DNA of 64,000 bases from positions 9,696,026 through 9,760,025 of the forward strand of contig JAHQIY010000003.1 in NCBI GenBank assembly GCA_019054805.1, in the 5' to 3' direction. A program made the position numbers and the translations under genes. Source of the stretch: Brachionus manjavacas. Taxonomy: Eukaryota > Rotifera > Eurotatoria > Ploima > Brachionidae. Below are positions 9,561 through 24,400 of this stretch, one piece after another (positions within the stretch are counted from its first letter, which is position 1; the number at the start of each line of letters is the position of its first letter). The notes under the pieces were generated by a model that did no database searches, had not been told where the DNA came from, and worked only from the letters and a program-made list of their open reading frames with translations.

Positions 9561-12500
9561 GCAAAAATTTATACATGATAAAATTTGCAAGAATCAAAAA
9601 AATTAAAAGGACAAGATTTTAGGGCAACTTCGAAAATGAACAAAAACCCATTTTTTGACGTTTTTCAGATAGGTTTTTAGCAATGAGGTTTTTGAATTAT
9701 TGAAAACCGAAATTACCACAGGATAGATCTTGAAATTTTCTTGATTTTGACTTAACAGATCAAAAAAAGATCAATGATTTGAAAAGTAATGCACAAGGGA
9801 AACTTGCAAGTGATTTCAAGCCCACAATTTTTCAAGTCTCTGCAGAATGGTCAATTATTTAGCTACGATAATGATTAAAAGCTCAAATTCAAGAACGCAA
9901 AAAGTTATACATGATAAAATTTGCAAGAATCAAAAAAATTAAAAGGACAGGATTTTAGAGCAAGTTCGTAAATGAACAAAAACCCATTTTTTGACGTTTT
10001 TCAGATAGGTTTTTAGCAATGAGGTTTTTGAATTATTGAAAACCGAAGATACCACAGGATAGATCTTGAAATTTTCTTGATTTTGACTTAACAGATCAAA
10101 AAAAGATCAATGATTTGAAAAGTAATGCACAAGGGAAACTTGTAAGTGATTTCAAGCCCACTATTTTTCAAGTCACTGCAGAATGGTCAATTATTTAGCT
10201 ACGATAATGATTAAAAGCTCAAATTCAAGAACGCAAAAAGTTATACATGATAAAATTTGCAAGAATCAAAAAAATTAAAAGGACAAGATTTTAGGGCAAC
10301 TTCGAAAATGAAAAAAAACCCATTTTTTGACGTTTTTCAGATAGGTTTTTAGCAATGAGGTTTTTGAATTATTGAAAACCGAAGGTACCACAGGATAGAT
10401 CTTGAAATTTTCTTGATTTTGAGTTATCAGATCAAAAAAAGATCAATGATTTGAAAAGTAATGCACAAGGGAAACATGCAAGTGATTTCAAGCCCACTAT
10501 TTTTCAAGTCACTGCAGAATGGTCAATTATTTAGCTACGATAATGATTAAAAGCTCAAATTCAAGAACGCAAAAAGTTATACATGATAAAATTTGCAAGA
10601 ATCAAAAAAATTAAAAGGACAAGATTTTAGGGCAACTTCGAAAATGAAAAAAAACCCATTTTTTGACGTTTTTCAGATAGGTTTTTAGCAATGAGGTTTT
10701 TGAATTATTGAAAACCGAAGATACCACAGGATAGATCTTGAAATTTTCTTGATTTTGACTTAACAGATCAAAAAAAGATCAATGATTTGAAAAGTAATGC
10801 ACAAGGGAAACATGCAAGTGATTTCAAGCCCACTATTTTTCAAGTCACTGCAGAATGGTCAATTATTTAGCTACGATAATGATTAAAAGCTCAAATTCAA
10901 GAACGCAAAAAGTTATACATGATAAAATTTGCAAGAATCAAAAAAATTAAAAGGACAAGATTTTAGAGCAAGTTCGAAAATGAAAAAAAACCCATTTTTT
11001 GACGTTTTTCAGATAGGTTTTTAGCAATGAGGTTTTTGAATTATTGAAAACCGAAGATACCACAGGATAGATCTTGAAATTTTCTTGATTTTGACTTAAC
11101 AGATCAAAAAAAGATCAATGATTTGAAAAGTAATGCACAAGGGAAACTTGCAAGTGATTTCAAGCCCACTATTTTTCAAGTCACTGCAGAATGGTCAATT
11201 ATTTAGCTACGATAATGATTAAAAGCTCAAATTCAAGAACGCAAAAAGTTATACATGATAAAATTTGCAAGAATCAAAAAAATTAAAAGGACAAGATTTT
11301 AGGGCAACTTCGAAAATGAACAAAAACCCATTTTTTGACGTTTTTCAGATAGGTTTTTAGCAATGAGGTTTTTGAATTATTGAAAACCGAAGATACCACA
11401 GGATAGATCTTGAAATTTTCTTGATTTTGACTTAACAGATCAAAAAAAGATCAATGATTTGAAAAGTAATGCACAAGGGAAACTTGCAAGTGATTTCAAG
11501 CCCACTATTTTTCAAGTCACTGCAGAATGGTCAATTATTTAGCTACGATAATGATTAAAAGCTCAAATTCAAGAACGCAAGAAGTTATAGATGATAAAAT
11601 TTGCAAGAATCAAAAAATTAAAAGGACAAGATTTTAGGGCAACTTCGAAAATGAAAAAAAACCCATTTTTTGACGTTTTTCAGATAGGTTTTTAGCAATG
11701 AGGTTTTTGAATTATTGAAAACCGAAGATACCACAGGATAGATCTTGAAATTTTCTTGATTTTGACTTAACAGATCAAAAAAAGATCGATGATTTGGAAA
11801 GTAATGCACTAGGGAAACTTGCAAGTGTTTTCAAGCCCACAATTTTCAACCACTGCAGAATGGTCTATTATTTAGCTACGATAATGATTAAAAGCTTAAA
11901 TTCAAGAACGCAAAAAGTTATACATGATAAAATTTGCAAGAATCAAAAAAATTAAAAGGACAAGATTTTAGGGCAACTTCGAAAATGAACAAAAACCCAT
12001 TTTTTGACGTTTTTCAGATAGGTTTTTAGCAATGAGGTTTTTGAATTATTGAAAACCGAAGATACCACAGGATAGATCTTGAAATTTTCTTGATTTTGAC
12101 TTAACAGATCAAAAAAAGATCAATTATTTGAAAAGTAATGCACAAGGGAAACTTGCAAGTGATTTCAAGCCCACAATTTTTCAAGTCACTGCAGAATGGT
12201 CAATTATTTAGCTACGATAATGATTAAAAGCTCAAATTCAAGAACGCAAAAAGTTATACATGATAAAATTTGCAAGAATCAAAAAAATTAAAAGGACAAG
12301 ATTTTAGGGCAACTTCGAAAATGAAAAAAAAACCCATTTTTTGACGTTTTTCAGATAGGTTTTTAGCAATGAGGTTTTTGAATTATTGAAAACCGAAGAT
12401 ACCACAGGATAGATCTTGAAATTTTCTTGATTTTGACTTAACAGATCAAAAAAAGATCAATGATTTGAAAAGTAATGCACAAGGGAAACTTGCAAGTGAT

Positions 12501-15500
12501 TTCAAGCCCACTATTTTTCAAGTCACTGCAGAATGGTCAATTATTTAGCTACGATAATGATTAAAAGCTCAAATTCAAGAACGCAAAAAGTTATACATGA
12601 TAAAATTTGCAAGAATCAAAATACTAAAAGGACAAGATTTTAGGGCAACTTCGAAAATGAAAAAAAACCCATTTTTTGACGTTTTTCAGATAGGTTTTTA
12701 GCAATGAGGTTTTTGAATTATTGAAAACCGAAATTACCACAGGATAGATCTTGAAATTTTCTTGATTTTGACTTAACAGATCAAAAAAAGATCAATGATT
12801 TGAAAAGTAATGCACAAGGGAAACTTGCAAGTGATTTCAAGCCCACAATTTTTCAAGTCACTGCAGAATGGTCAATTATTTAGCTACGATAATGATTAAA
12901 AGCTCAAATTCAAGAACGCAAAAAGTTATACATGATAAAATTTGCAAGAATCAAAAAAATTAAAAGGACAAGATTTTAGGGCAACTTCGAAAATGAACAA
13001 AAACCCATTTTTTGACGTTTTTCAGATAGGTTTTTAGCAATGAGGTTTTTGAATTATTGAAAACCGAAGATACCACAGGATAGATCTTGAAATTTTCTTG
13101 ATTTTGACTTAACAGATCAAAAAAGATAAATGATTTGAAAAGTAATGCACAAGGGAAACTTGCAAGTGATTTCAAGCCCACAATTTTTCAAGTCACTGCA
13201 GAATGGTCAATTATTTAGCTACGATAATGATTAAAAGCTCAAATTCAAGAACGCAAAAAGTTATACATGATAAAAATTTCAGGAATCAAAAAAATTAAAA
13301 GGACAAGATTTTAGGGCAACTTCGAAAATGAACAAAAACCCATTTTTTGACGTTTTTCAGATAGGTTTTTAGCAATGAGGTTTTTGAATTATTGAAAACC
13401 GAAGATACCACAGGATAGATCTTGAAATTTTCTTGATTTTGACTTAACAGATCAAAAAAAGATCAATGATTTGAAAAGTAATGCACAAGGGAAACTTGCA
13501 AGTGATTTCAAGCCCACAATTTTTCAAGTCACTGCAGAATGGTCAATTATTTAGCTACGATAATGATTAAAAGCTCAAATTCAAGAAAACAAAAAGTTAT
13601 ACAATATAAAAATTTCAGGAATCAAAAAAATTAAAAGGACAAGATTTTAGGGCAACTTCGAAAATGAACAAAAACCCATTTTTTGACGTTTTTCAGATAG
13701 GTTTTTAGCAATGAGGTTTTTGAATTATTGAAAACCGAAGATACCACAGGATAGATCTTGAAATTTTCTTGATTTTGACTTAACAGATCAAAAAAAGATC
13801 AATGATTTGAAAAGTAATGCACAAGGGAAACTTGCAAGTGATTTCAAGCCCACAATTTTTCAAGTCACTGCAGAATGGTCAATTATTTAGCTACGATAAT
13901 GATTAAAAGCTCAAATTCTAGACAAAAGGTTATACATGATAAAAATTTCAGGAATCAAAAAAATTAAAAGGACAAGATTTTAGGGCAACTTCGAAAATGA
14001 ACAAAAACCCATTTTTTGACGTTTTTCAGATAGGTTTTTAGCAATGAGGTTTTTGAATTATTGAAAACCGAAGATACCACAGGATAGATCTTGAAATTTT
14101 CTTGATTTTGACTTAACAGATCAAAAAAAGATCAATGATTTGAAAAGTAATGCACATGGAAAACTTGCAAGTGATTTCAAGCCCACAATTTTTCAAGTCA
14201 CTGCAGAATGGTCAATTATTTAGCTACGATAATGATTAAAAGCTCAAATTCAAGAACGCAAAAAGTTATACATGATAAAATTTGCAAGAATCAAAAAAAT
14301 TAAAAGGACAAGATTTTAGGGCAACTTCGAAAATGAACAAAAACCCATTTTTTGACGTTTTTCAGATAGGTTTTTAGCAATGAGGTTTTTGAATTATTGA
14401 AAACCGAAGATACCACAGGATAGATCTTGAAATTTTCTTGATTTTGACTTAACAGATCAAAAAAAGATCAATGATTTGAAAAGTAATGCACAAGGGAAAC
14501 TTGCAAGTGATTTCAAGCCCACAATTTTTCAAGTCACTGCAGAATGGTCAATTATTTAGCTACGATAATGATTAAAAGCTCAAATTCAAGAACGCAAAAA
14601 GTTATACATGATAAAAATTTCAGGAATCAAAAAATTAAAAGGAATAGATTTTAGGGCAACTTCGAAAATGAAAAAAAACCCATTTTTTTACGTTTTTCAG
14701 ATAGGTATTTAGCAATGAGGTTTTTGAATTATTGAAAACCGAAGATACCACAGGATAGATTTGGAAATTTTCTTGCCTTTGGCTTTTACAGATCAAAAAA
14801 AGGTCAAAGATTCGAAAAGTTATGCACATGGGAAACTTGCAAGTGATTTCAAGCCCACAATTTTTCAAGTCACTGCAGAATGGTCAATTATTTAGCTACG
14901 ATAATGATTAAAAGCTCAAATTCAAGAACGCAAAAAGTTATACATGATAAAAATTTCAGGAATCAAAAAAATTAAAAGGACAAGATTTTAGGGCAACTTC
15001 GAAAATGAAAAAAAAACCCATTTTTTGACGTTTTTCAGATAGGTTTTTAGCAATGAGGTTTTTGATTTATTGAAAACCGAAGATACCACAGGATAGATCT
15101 TGAAATTTTCTTGGTTTTGACTTAACAGATCAAAAAAAGATCAATGATTTGAAAAGTAATGCACAAGGGAAACTTGCAAGTGATTTCAAGTCCACAATTT
15201 TTCAAGTCACTGCAGAATGGTCAATTATTTAGCTACGATAATGATTAAAAGCTCAAATTCAAGAACGCAAAAAGTTATACATGATAAAAATTTCAGGAAT
15301 CAAAAAAATTAAAAGGACAAGATTTTAGGGCAACTTCGAAAATGAACAAAAACCCATTTTTTGACGTTTTTCAGATAGGTTTTTAGCAATGAGGTTTTTG
15401 AATTATTGAAAACCGAAGATACCACAGGATAGATCTTGAAATTTTCTTGATTTTGACTTAACAGATCAAAAAAAGATCAATGATTTGAAAAGTAATGCAC

Positions 15501-16999
15501 ATGGGAAACTTGCAAGTGATTTCAAGCCCACTATTTTTCAAGTCACTGCAGAATGGTCAATTATTTAGCTACGATAATGATTAAAAGCTCAAATTCAAGA
15601 ACGCAAAAAGTTATACATGATAAAGTTTGCAGAAATCAAAAAAATTAAAAGGACAAGATTTTAGGGCAACTTCGAAAATGAACAAAAACCCATTTTTTGA
15701 CGTTTTTCAGATAGGTTTTTAGCAATGAGGTTTTTGAATTATTGAAAACCGAAGATACCACAGGATAGATCTTGAAATTTTCTTGATTTTGACTTAATAG
15801 ATCAAAAAAGATCAATGATTTGAAAAGTAATGCACATGGAAAACTTGCAAGTGATTTCAAGCCCACTATTTTTCAAGTCACTGCAGAATGGTCAATTATT
15901 TAGCTACGATAATGATTAAAAGCTCAAATTCAAGAACGCAAAAAGTTATACATGATAAAGTTTGCAGAAATCAAAAAAATTAAAAGGACAAGATTTTAGG
16001 GCAACTTCGAAAATGAACAAAAACCCATTTTTTGACGTTTTTCAGATAGGTTTTTAGCAATGAGGTTTTTGAATTATTGAAAACCGAAGATACCACAGGA
16101 TAGATCTTGAAATTTTCTTGATTTTGACTTAACAGATCAAAAAAAGATCAATGATTTGAAAAGTAATGCACATGGGAAACTTGCAAGTGATTTCAAGCCC
16201 ACTATTTTTCAAGTCACTGCAGAATGGTCAATTATTTAGCTACGATAATGATTAAAAGCTCAAATTCAAGAACGCAAAAAGTTATACATGATAAAGTTTG
16301 CAGAAATCAAAAAAATTAAAAGGACAAGATTTTAGGGCAACTTCGAAAATGAAAAAAAAACCCATTTTTTGACGTTTTTCAGATAGGTTTTTAGCAATGA
16401 GGTTTTTGAATTATTGAAAACCGAAGATACCACAGGATAGATCTTGAAATTTTCTTGATTTTGGCTTTACAGATCAAAAAAAGATCAATGATTTGAAAAT
16501 TAATGCACATGGAAAACTTGCAAGTGATTTCAAGCCCACAATTTTTCAAGTCACTGCAGAATGGTCAATTATTTAGCTACGATAATGATTAAAAGATCAA
16601 ATTCTAGAACGCAAAAAGTTATACATGATAAAAATTTCAGGAATCAAAAAAATTAAAAGGACAAGATTTTAGGGCAACTTCGTAAATGAAAAAAAACCCA
16701 TTTTTTGACGTTTTTCAGATAGGTTTTTAGCAATGAGGTTTTTGAATTATTGAAAACCGAAGATACCACAGGATAGATCTTGAAATTTTCTTGCCTTTGG
16801 CTTTTACAGATCAAAAAAAGGTCAAAGATTCGAAAAGTTATGCACATGGGAAACTTGCAAGTGATTTCAAGCCCACTATTTTTCAAGTCACTGCAGAATG
16901 GTCAATTATTTAGCTACGATAATGATTAAAAGCTCAAATTCAAGAACGCAAAAAGTTATACATGATAAAATTTACAGGAGTCAAAAAATTTAAAAGGAC

Positions 17000-19900
17000 A
17001 AGATTTTAGGCGACTTCGAAAATGAGCAAAAAACCCATTTTTTGACGTTTTTCAGATAGGTTTTTAGCAATGAGGTTTTTGAATTATTGAAAACCGAAGA
17101 TACCACAGGATAGATCTTGAAATTTTCTTGATTTTGACTTAACAGATCAAAAAAAGATCAATGATTTGAAAAGTAATGCACAAGGGAAACTTGCAAGTGA
17201 TTTCAAGCCCACTATTTTTCAAGTCACTGCAGAATGGTCAATTATTTAGCTACGATAATGATTAAAAGCTCAAATTCAAGAACGCAAAAAGTTATACATG
17301 ATAAAGTTAGCAGGAATCAAAATATTAAAAGGACAAGATTTTAGGGCAACTTCGTAAAAGAGCAAAAAACCCATTTTTTGACGTTTTTCAGATAGGTTTT
17401 TAGCAATGAGGTTTTTGAATTATTGAAAACCGAAGATACCACAGGATAGATCTTGAAATTTTCTTGATTTTGAATTAACAGATCAAAAAAGATCAATGAT
17501 TTGAAAAGTAATGCACAAGGGAAACTTGCAAGTGATTTCAAGCCCACAATTTTTCAAGTCACTGCAGAATGGTCAATTATTTAGCTACGATAATGATTAA
17601 AAGCTCAAATTCAAGAACGCAAAAAGTTATACATGATAAAAATTTCAGGAATCAAAAAAATTAAAAGGACAAGATTTTAGGCGACTTCGAAAATGAACAA
17701 AAACCCATTTTTTGACGTTTTTCAGATAGGTTTTTAGCAATGAGGTTTTTGAATTATTGAAAACCGAAGATACCACAGGATAGATCTTGAAATTTTCTTG
17801 ATTTTGACTTAACAGATCAAAAAAGATCAATGATTTGAAAAGTAATGCACAAGGTAAACTTGCAAGTGATTACAAGCCCACAATTTTTCAAGTCACTGCA
17901 GAATGGTCAATTATTTAGCTACGATAATGATTAATAGCTCAAATTCAAAAGCAGAAAAAGTTATACATGAAAAAATTTGCAGGAATCAAAAAAAATAAAA
18001 GGACAAGATTTTAGGCGACTTCGAAAATGAAAAAAAAACCCATTTTTTGACGTTTTTCAGATAGGTTTTTAGCAATGAGGTTTTTGAATTATTGAAAACC
18101 GAAGATACCACAGGATAGATCTTGAAATTTTCTTGATTTTGACTTAACAGATCAAAAAAAGATCAATGATTCGAAAAGTTATGCACATGGAAAACTTGCA
18201 AGTGATTTCAAGCCCACAATTTTTCAAGTCACTGCAGAATGGTCAATTATTTAGCTACGATAATGATTAAAAGATCAAATTCTGAACGCAAAAAGTTATA
18301 TATAATTAAATTTTCAGGAATCAGAAAAATTAGAAAGACAAGATTTTAGGGCAACTTAGAAAATGAAAAAAAACCCTTTTTTTGACGTTTTTCAGATAGG
18401 TTTTTAGCAATGAGGTTTTTGAATTATTGAAAACCGAAGATACCACTAGGATAGATCTTGAAATTTTCTTGATTTTGGATTAACAGATCAAAAAAAGATC
18501 AATGATTTGAAAAGTAATGCACAAGTGAAACTTGCAAGTGATTTCAAGCCCACTATTTTTCAAGTCACTGCAGAATGGTCAATTATTTAGCTACGATGAT
18601 GATTAAATGCTCAAATTCAAGAACGCAAAAAGTTATACATGATAACAATTTCAGGAATCAAAAAAATTAAAAGGACAAGATTTTAGAGCAAGTTCGAAAA
18701 TGAAAAAAAACACATTTTTTGACGTTTTTCAGATAGGTTTTTAGCAATGAGGTTTTTGAATTATTGAAAACCGAAGGTACCACAGGATAGATCTTGAAAT
18801 TTTCTTGATTTTGAATTAACAGATCAAAAAAAGATCAAAGATTTGGAAAGTAATGCACTAGGGAAACTTGCAAGTGTTTTCAAGCCCACAATTTTCAACC
18901 ACTGCAGAATGGTCTATTATTTAGCTACGATAATGATTAAAAGCTTAAATTCAAGAACGCAAAAAGTTATATATAATTAAATTTTCAGGAATCAGAAAAA
19001 TTAGAAAGACAAGATTATAGGCGGCTTCAACAAAGAGCAAAAAAACCCATGCTTTGACGTTTTTCAGATAGGTATTTTGCAATGAGGTTTTTGAATTATT
19101 GAAAACCGAAGATACCACAGGATAGATCTTGAAATTTTCTTGATTTTGGCTTAACAGATCAAAAAAAGATCAAAGATTTGAAAAGTAATGCACAAAGGAA
19201 ACTTGCAAGTGATTTCAAGCCCACTATTTTTCAAGTCACTGCAGAATGGTCAATTATTTAGCTACGATAATGATTAAAAGCTCAAATTCAAGAACGCAAA
19301 AAGTTATACATTATAAAATTTTCAAGAATCAGAAAAATTAAAAGGACAAGATTTTAGAGCAAGTTCGAAAATGAAAAAAAACACATTTTTTGACGTTTTT
19401 CAGATAGGTTTTTAGCAATGAGGTTTTTGAATTATTGAAAACCGAAGATACCACAGGATAGATCTTGAAATTTTCTTGATTTTGACTTAACAGATCAAAA
19501 AAAGATCAATGATTTGAAAAGTAATGCACATGGGAAACTTGCAAGTGATTTCAAGCCCACTATTTTTCAAGTCACTGCAGAATGGTCAATTATTTAGCTA
19601 CGATAATGATTAAAAGCTCAAATTCAGGAACGCAAAAAGTTATACATGATAAAAATTTCAGGAATCAAAAAAATTAAAAGGACAAGATTTTAGGGCAACT
19701 TCGAAAATGAAAAAAAACCCATTTTTTGACGTTTTTCAGATAGGTTTTTAGCAATGAGGTTTTTGAATTATTGAAAACCGAAGGTACCACAGGATAGATC
19801 TTGAAATTTTCTTGATTTTGAATTAACAGATCAAAAAAAGATCAATGATTTGAAAAGTAATGCACAAGTGAAACTTGCAAGTGATTTCAAGCCCACTATT

Positions 19901-22900
19901 TTTCAAGTCACTGCAGAATGGTCAATTATTTAGCTACGATAATGATTAAAAGCTCAAATTCAAGAACGCAAAAAGTTATACATTATAAAATTTTCAGGAA
20001 TCAGAAAAATTAGAAAGACAAGATTTTAGGGCAACTTCGAAAATGAAAAAAAACCCATTTTTTGACGTTTTTCAGATAGGTTTTTAGCAATGAGGTTTTT
20101 GAATTATTGAAAACCGAAGATACCACAGGATAGATCTTGAAATTTTCTTGATTTTGACTTTACAGATCAAAAAAGATCAAAGATTTGAAAAGTAATGCAC
20201 AAGGGAAACTTGCAAGTGATTTCAAGCCCACTATTTTTCAATTCACTGCAGAATGCTCAATTATTTAGCTACGATAATGAATAAAAGCTCAAATTCAAGA
20301 ACGCAAAAAGTTATACATTATAAAATTTTCAGGAATCAGAAAAATTAGAAAGACAAGATTTCAGGGCAACTTCGAAAATGAGCAAAAAACCCATTTTTTG
20401 ACGTTTTTCAGATAGGTTTTTAGCAATGAGGTTTCCGAATTATTGAAAAACCGAAGATATCACAGGATAGATCTTGAAATTTTCTTGATTTTGGCTTTAC
20501 AGATCAAAAAAAGATCAAAGATTTGGAAAGTAATGCACAATGGAAACTTGCAAGTGATTTCAAGCCCACTATTTTTCAAGTCACTGCAGAATGGTCAATT
20601 ATTTAGCTACGATAATGATTAAAAGCTCAAATTCAAGAACGCAAAAAGTTATACATGATAAAATTTTCAGGAATCAAAAAAATTAAAAGGACAAGATTTT
20701 AGAGCAAGTTCGAAGATGAAAAAAAACCCATTTTTTGACGTTTTTCAGATAGGTTTTTAGCAATGAGGTTTTTGAATTATTGAAAACCGAAGGTACCACA
20801 GGATAGATCTTGAAATTTTCTTGATTTTGGCTTTACAGATCAAAAAAAGAATAAAGATTTGGAAAGAAATGCACAATGGAAACTTGCAAGTGATTTCAAG
20901 CCCACTATTTTTCAAGTCACTGCAGAATGGTCAATTATTTAGCTACGATAATGATTAAAAGCTCAAATTCAAGAACGCAAAAAGTTATACATGATACAAT
21001 TTACAGGAGTCAAAAAAATTAAAAGGACAAGATTTTAGGCGACTTCGAAAATGAGCAAAAAACCCATTTTTTGACGTTTTTCAGATAGGTTTTTAGCAAT
21101 GAGGTTTTTGAATTATTGAAAACCGAAGATACCACAGGATAGATCTTGAAATTTTCTTGATTTTGGCTTTACAGATCAAAAAAAGATCAAAGATTTGGAA
21201 AGTAATGCACAAGGGAAACTTGCAAGTGTTTTCAAGCCCACTATTTTTCAACCACTGCAGAATGGTCTATTATTTAGCTACGATAATGATTAATTGTTCA
21301 AATTCAAGAACGCAAAAAGTTATATATAATAAAATTTGCAGGAATCAAAAAAATTAGAAAGACAAGATTTCAGGGGGCTTCGACAAAGAGCAAAAAACCC
21401 ATTTTTTGACGTTTTTCAGATAAGTTTTTCGCAATGAGGTTTTCGAATTATTGAAAACCGAAGATACCACAGGATAGATCTTGAAATTTTCTTGATTTTG
21501 GCTTTACAGATCAAAAAAAGATCATTGATTTGAAAAGTAATGCACCCAGGAAACTTGCAAGTGATTTCAAGCCCACTATTTTTCAATTCACTGCAGAATG
21601 CTCAATTATTTAGCTACGATAATGATTAAAAGCTTAAATTCAAGAACGCAAAAAGTTATACATTATAAAATTTGCAGGAATCAAAAAAATTAAAAGGACA
21701 AGATTTTAGGGCAACTTCGAAAATGAAAAAAAACCCATTTTTTGACGTTTTTCAGATAGGTTTTTAGCAATGAGGTTTTCGAATTATTGAAAACCGAAGA
21801 TACCACAGGATAGATCTTGAAATTTTCTAGATTCTGACTTAACAGATCAAAAAAAGATCAAAGATTTGAAAAGTAATGCACAAGGGAAACTTGCAAGTGA
21901 TTTCAAGCCCACTATTTTTCAAGTCACTGCAGAATGGTCAATTATTTAGCTACGATAATGATTAAAAGCTCAAATTCAAGAACGCAAAAAGTTATACATG
22001 ATAAAATTTTCAGGAATCAAAAAAATTAAAAGGACAAGATTTTAGGCGACTTCGAAAATGAGCAAAAAACCCATTTTTTGACGTTTTTCAGATAGGTTTT
22101 TTGCAATGAGGTTTTTGAATTATTGAAAACCGAAGATACCACAGGAAAGATTTGGAAATTTTCTTGATTCTGACTTAACAGATCAAAAAAAGATCAAAGA
22201 TTTGAAAAGTAATGCACAAGGAAACTTGCAAGTGATTTCAAGCCCACTATTTTTCAAGTCACTGCAGAATGGTCAATTATTTAGCTACGATAATGATTAA
22301 AAGCTCAAATTCAAGAACGCAAAAAGTTATACATTATAAAATTTTCAGGAATCAAAAAAATTAGAAAGACAAGATTTTAGGCAACTTCGACAAAGAGCAA
22401 AAAACCCATTTTTTGACGTTTTTCAGATAAGTTTTTCGCAATGAGGTTTTACGAATTATTGAAAACCGAAGATACCACAGGATAGATCTTGAAATTTTCT
22501 TGATTTTGGCTTTACAGATCAAAAAAAGATCATTGATTTGAAAAGTAATGCACAAGCGAAACTTGCAAGTGATTTCAAGCCCACTATTTTTCAAGTCACT
22601 GCAGAATGGTCAATTATTTAGCTACGATAATGATTAATAGCTCAAATTCAAAAGCACAAAACGTTATTCATGATAAAGTTTGCAGGAATCAAAAAATTTA
22701 AAAGGACAAGATTTTAGGCGACTTCGAAAAAGAGCAAAAAACCCATTTTTTGACGTTTTTCAGATAGGTATTTTGCAATGAGGTTTTTGAATTATTGAAA
22801 ACCGAAGATACCACAGGATAGATCTTGAAATTTTCTTGATTTTGACTTAACAGATCAAAAAAAGATCAAAGATTTGGAAAGTAATGCACTAGGGAAACTT

Positions 22901-24400
22901 GCAAGTGTTTTCAAGCCCACTATTTTTCAACCACTGCAGAATGGTCTATTATTTAGCTACGATAATGATTGAAAGCTAAAATTCAAGATCGCAAAAAGTT
23001 ACACATTATAAAATTTGCAGGAATCAAAAAAATTAGAAAGACAAGAATATAGGCGGCTTCGAAAAAGAGCAAAAAACCCATGTTTTGACGTTTTTCAGAT
23101 AGGTATTTTGCAATGAGGTTTTCGAATTATTGAAAACCGAAAATACCACAGGATAGATCTTGAAATTTTCTTGATTTTGGCTTTACAGATCAAAAAAAGA
23201 TCAAAGATTTGGAAAGTAATGCACATGGGAAACTTGAAAGTGATTTCAAGCCCACTATTTTTCAAGTCAATGCAGAATGGTCAATTATTTAGCTACGATA
23301 ATGATTAATTGCTCAAATTTAAGAACAAAAAAAAGTTATACATTATAAAATTTTCAGGAATCAAAAAAATTAGAAAGACAAGATTATAGGCGGCTTCGAC
23401 AAAGAGCAAAAAACCCATTTTTTGACGTTTTTCAGATAGGTTTTTAGCAATGAGGTTTTTGAATTATTGAAAACCGAAGATACCACAGGATAGATCTTGA
23501 AATTTTCTTGATTTTGGCTTTACAGATCAAAAAAAGATCAAAGATTTGAAAAGTAATGCACAAGGGAAACTTGCAAGTGATTTCAAGCCCACTATTTTTC
23601 AAGTCACTGCAGAATGGTCAATTATTTAGCTACGATAATGATTAAAAGCTCAAATTCAAGAACGCAAGAAGTTATAGATGATAAAATTTTCAGAAATCGA
23701 AAAAATAAAAGGACAAGATTTTAGGCAACTTCGAAAATGAGAAAAAAACACATTTTTTGACGTTTTTCAGATAGGTTTTTAGCAATGAGGTTTTCGAATT
23801 ATTGAAAACCGAAGATACCACAGGATAGATCTTGAAATTTTCTTGATTTTGGCTTTACAGATCAAAAAAAGATCAAAGATTTGAAAAGTAATGCACAAAG
23901 GAAACTTGCAAGTGATTTCAAGCCCACTATTTTTCAAGTCACTGCAGAATGCTCAATTATTTAGCTACGATAATGATTAAAAGCTCAAATTCAAGAGCGC
24001 AAAAAGTTTTACATGATAAAATTTACAGGAGTCAAAAAAGTTAAAAGAACAAGATTTCAGGGCAACTTCGAAAATGAGCAAAAACCCCATTTTTTGGCGT
24101 TTTTCAGATAGGTTTTTAGCAATGAGGTTTTCGAATTATTGAAAACCGAAGATACCACAGGATAGATCTTGAAATTTTCTTGATTTTGGCTTTACAGATC
24201 AAAAAAAGATCAAAGATTTGAAAAGTAATGCACAAGGGAAACTTGCAAGTGATTTCAAGCCCACTATTTTTCAAGTCACTGCAGAATGGTCAATTATTTA
24301 GCTACGATAATGATTAAAAGCTCAAATTCAAGAACGCAAAAAGTTATACATTATAAAATTTTCAGGAATCAAAAAAATTAGAAAGACAAGATTATAGGGC
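17000..24400. repeat. mixed zone of the array
   Basis: Distal-type markers enter one by one: GAGCAAAAAACCC from about 17,030, AGAAAGACAAG from about 18,330, GTATTTTGC from about 19,070 and the TTTTCGAATT hairpin arm from about 21,430. Proximal markers such as GACTTAACAG still occur in neighbouring monomers. Single monomers combine both types, as expected from conversion or unequal exchange. Both limits are judged by eye. Confidence 0.6.

Larger units (their letters stand above)
6269..17000. repeat. proximal block of the array, type A monomers
   Basis: Monomers here mostly read TTTTTAGCAATGAGG, TTTTTGAATTATTG, GATTTTGACTTAACAG, GATCAATGATTT and AAAAGGACAAG. They are very alike, many differing at only a few positions, although this block touches unique DNA. 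Internal sub-variants include GAAATTACC against GAAGATACC, TCTAGAACGC against TCAAGAACGC, and CCCACAATTT against CCCACTATTT. The right limit is approximate. Confidence 0.75.

Noticed and set aside
21157-21357. Plus-strand frame of 66 codons (MILALQIKKRSK type), repeated at several places in the array
   Set aside because: It overlaps the minus-strand frame in the same monomer, is broken by indels in most copies, and uses only satellite sequence.
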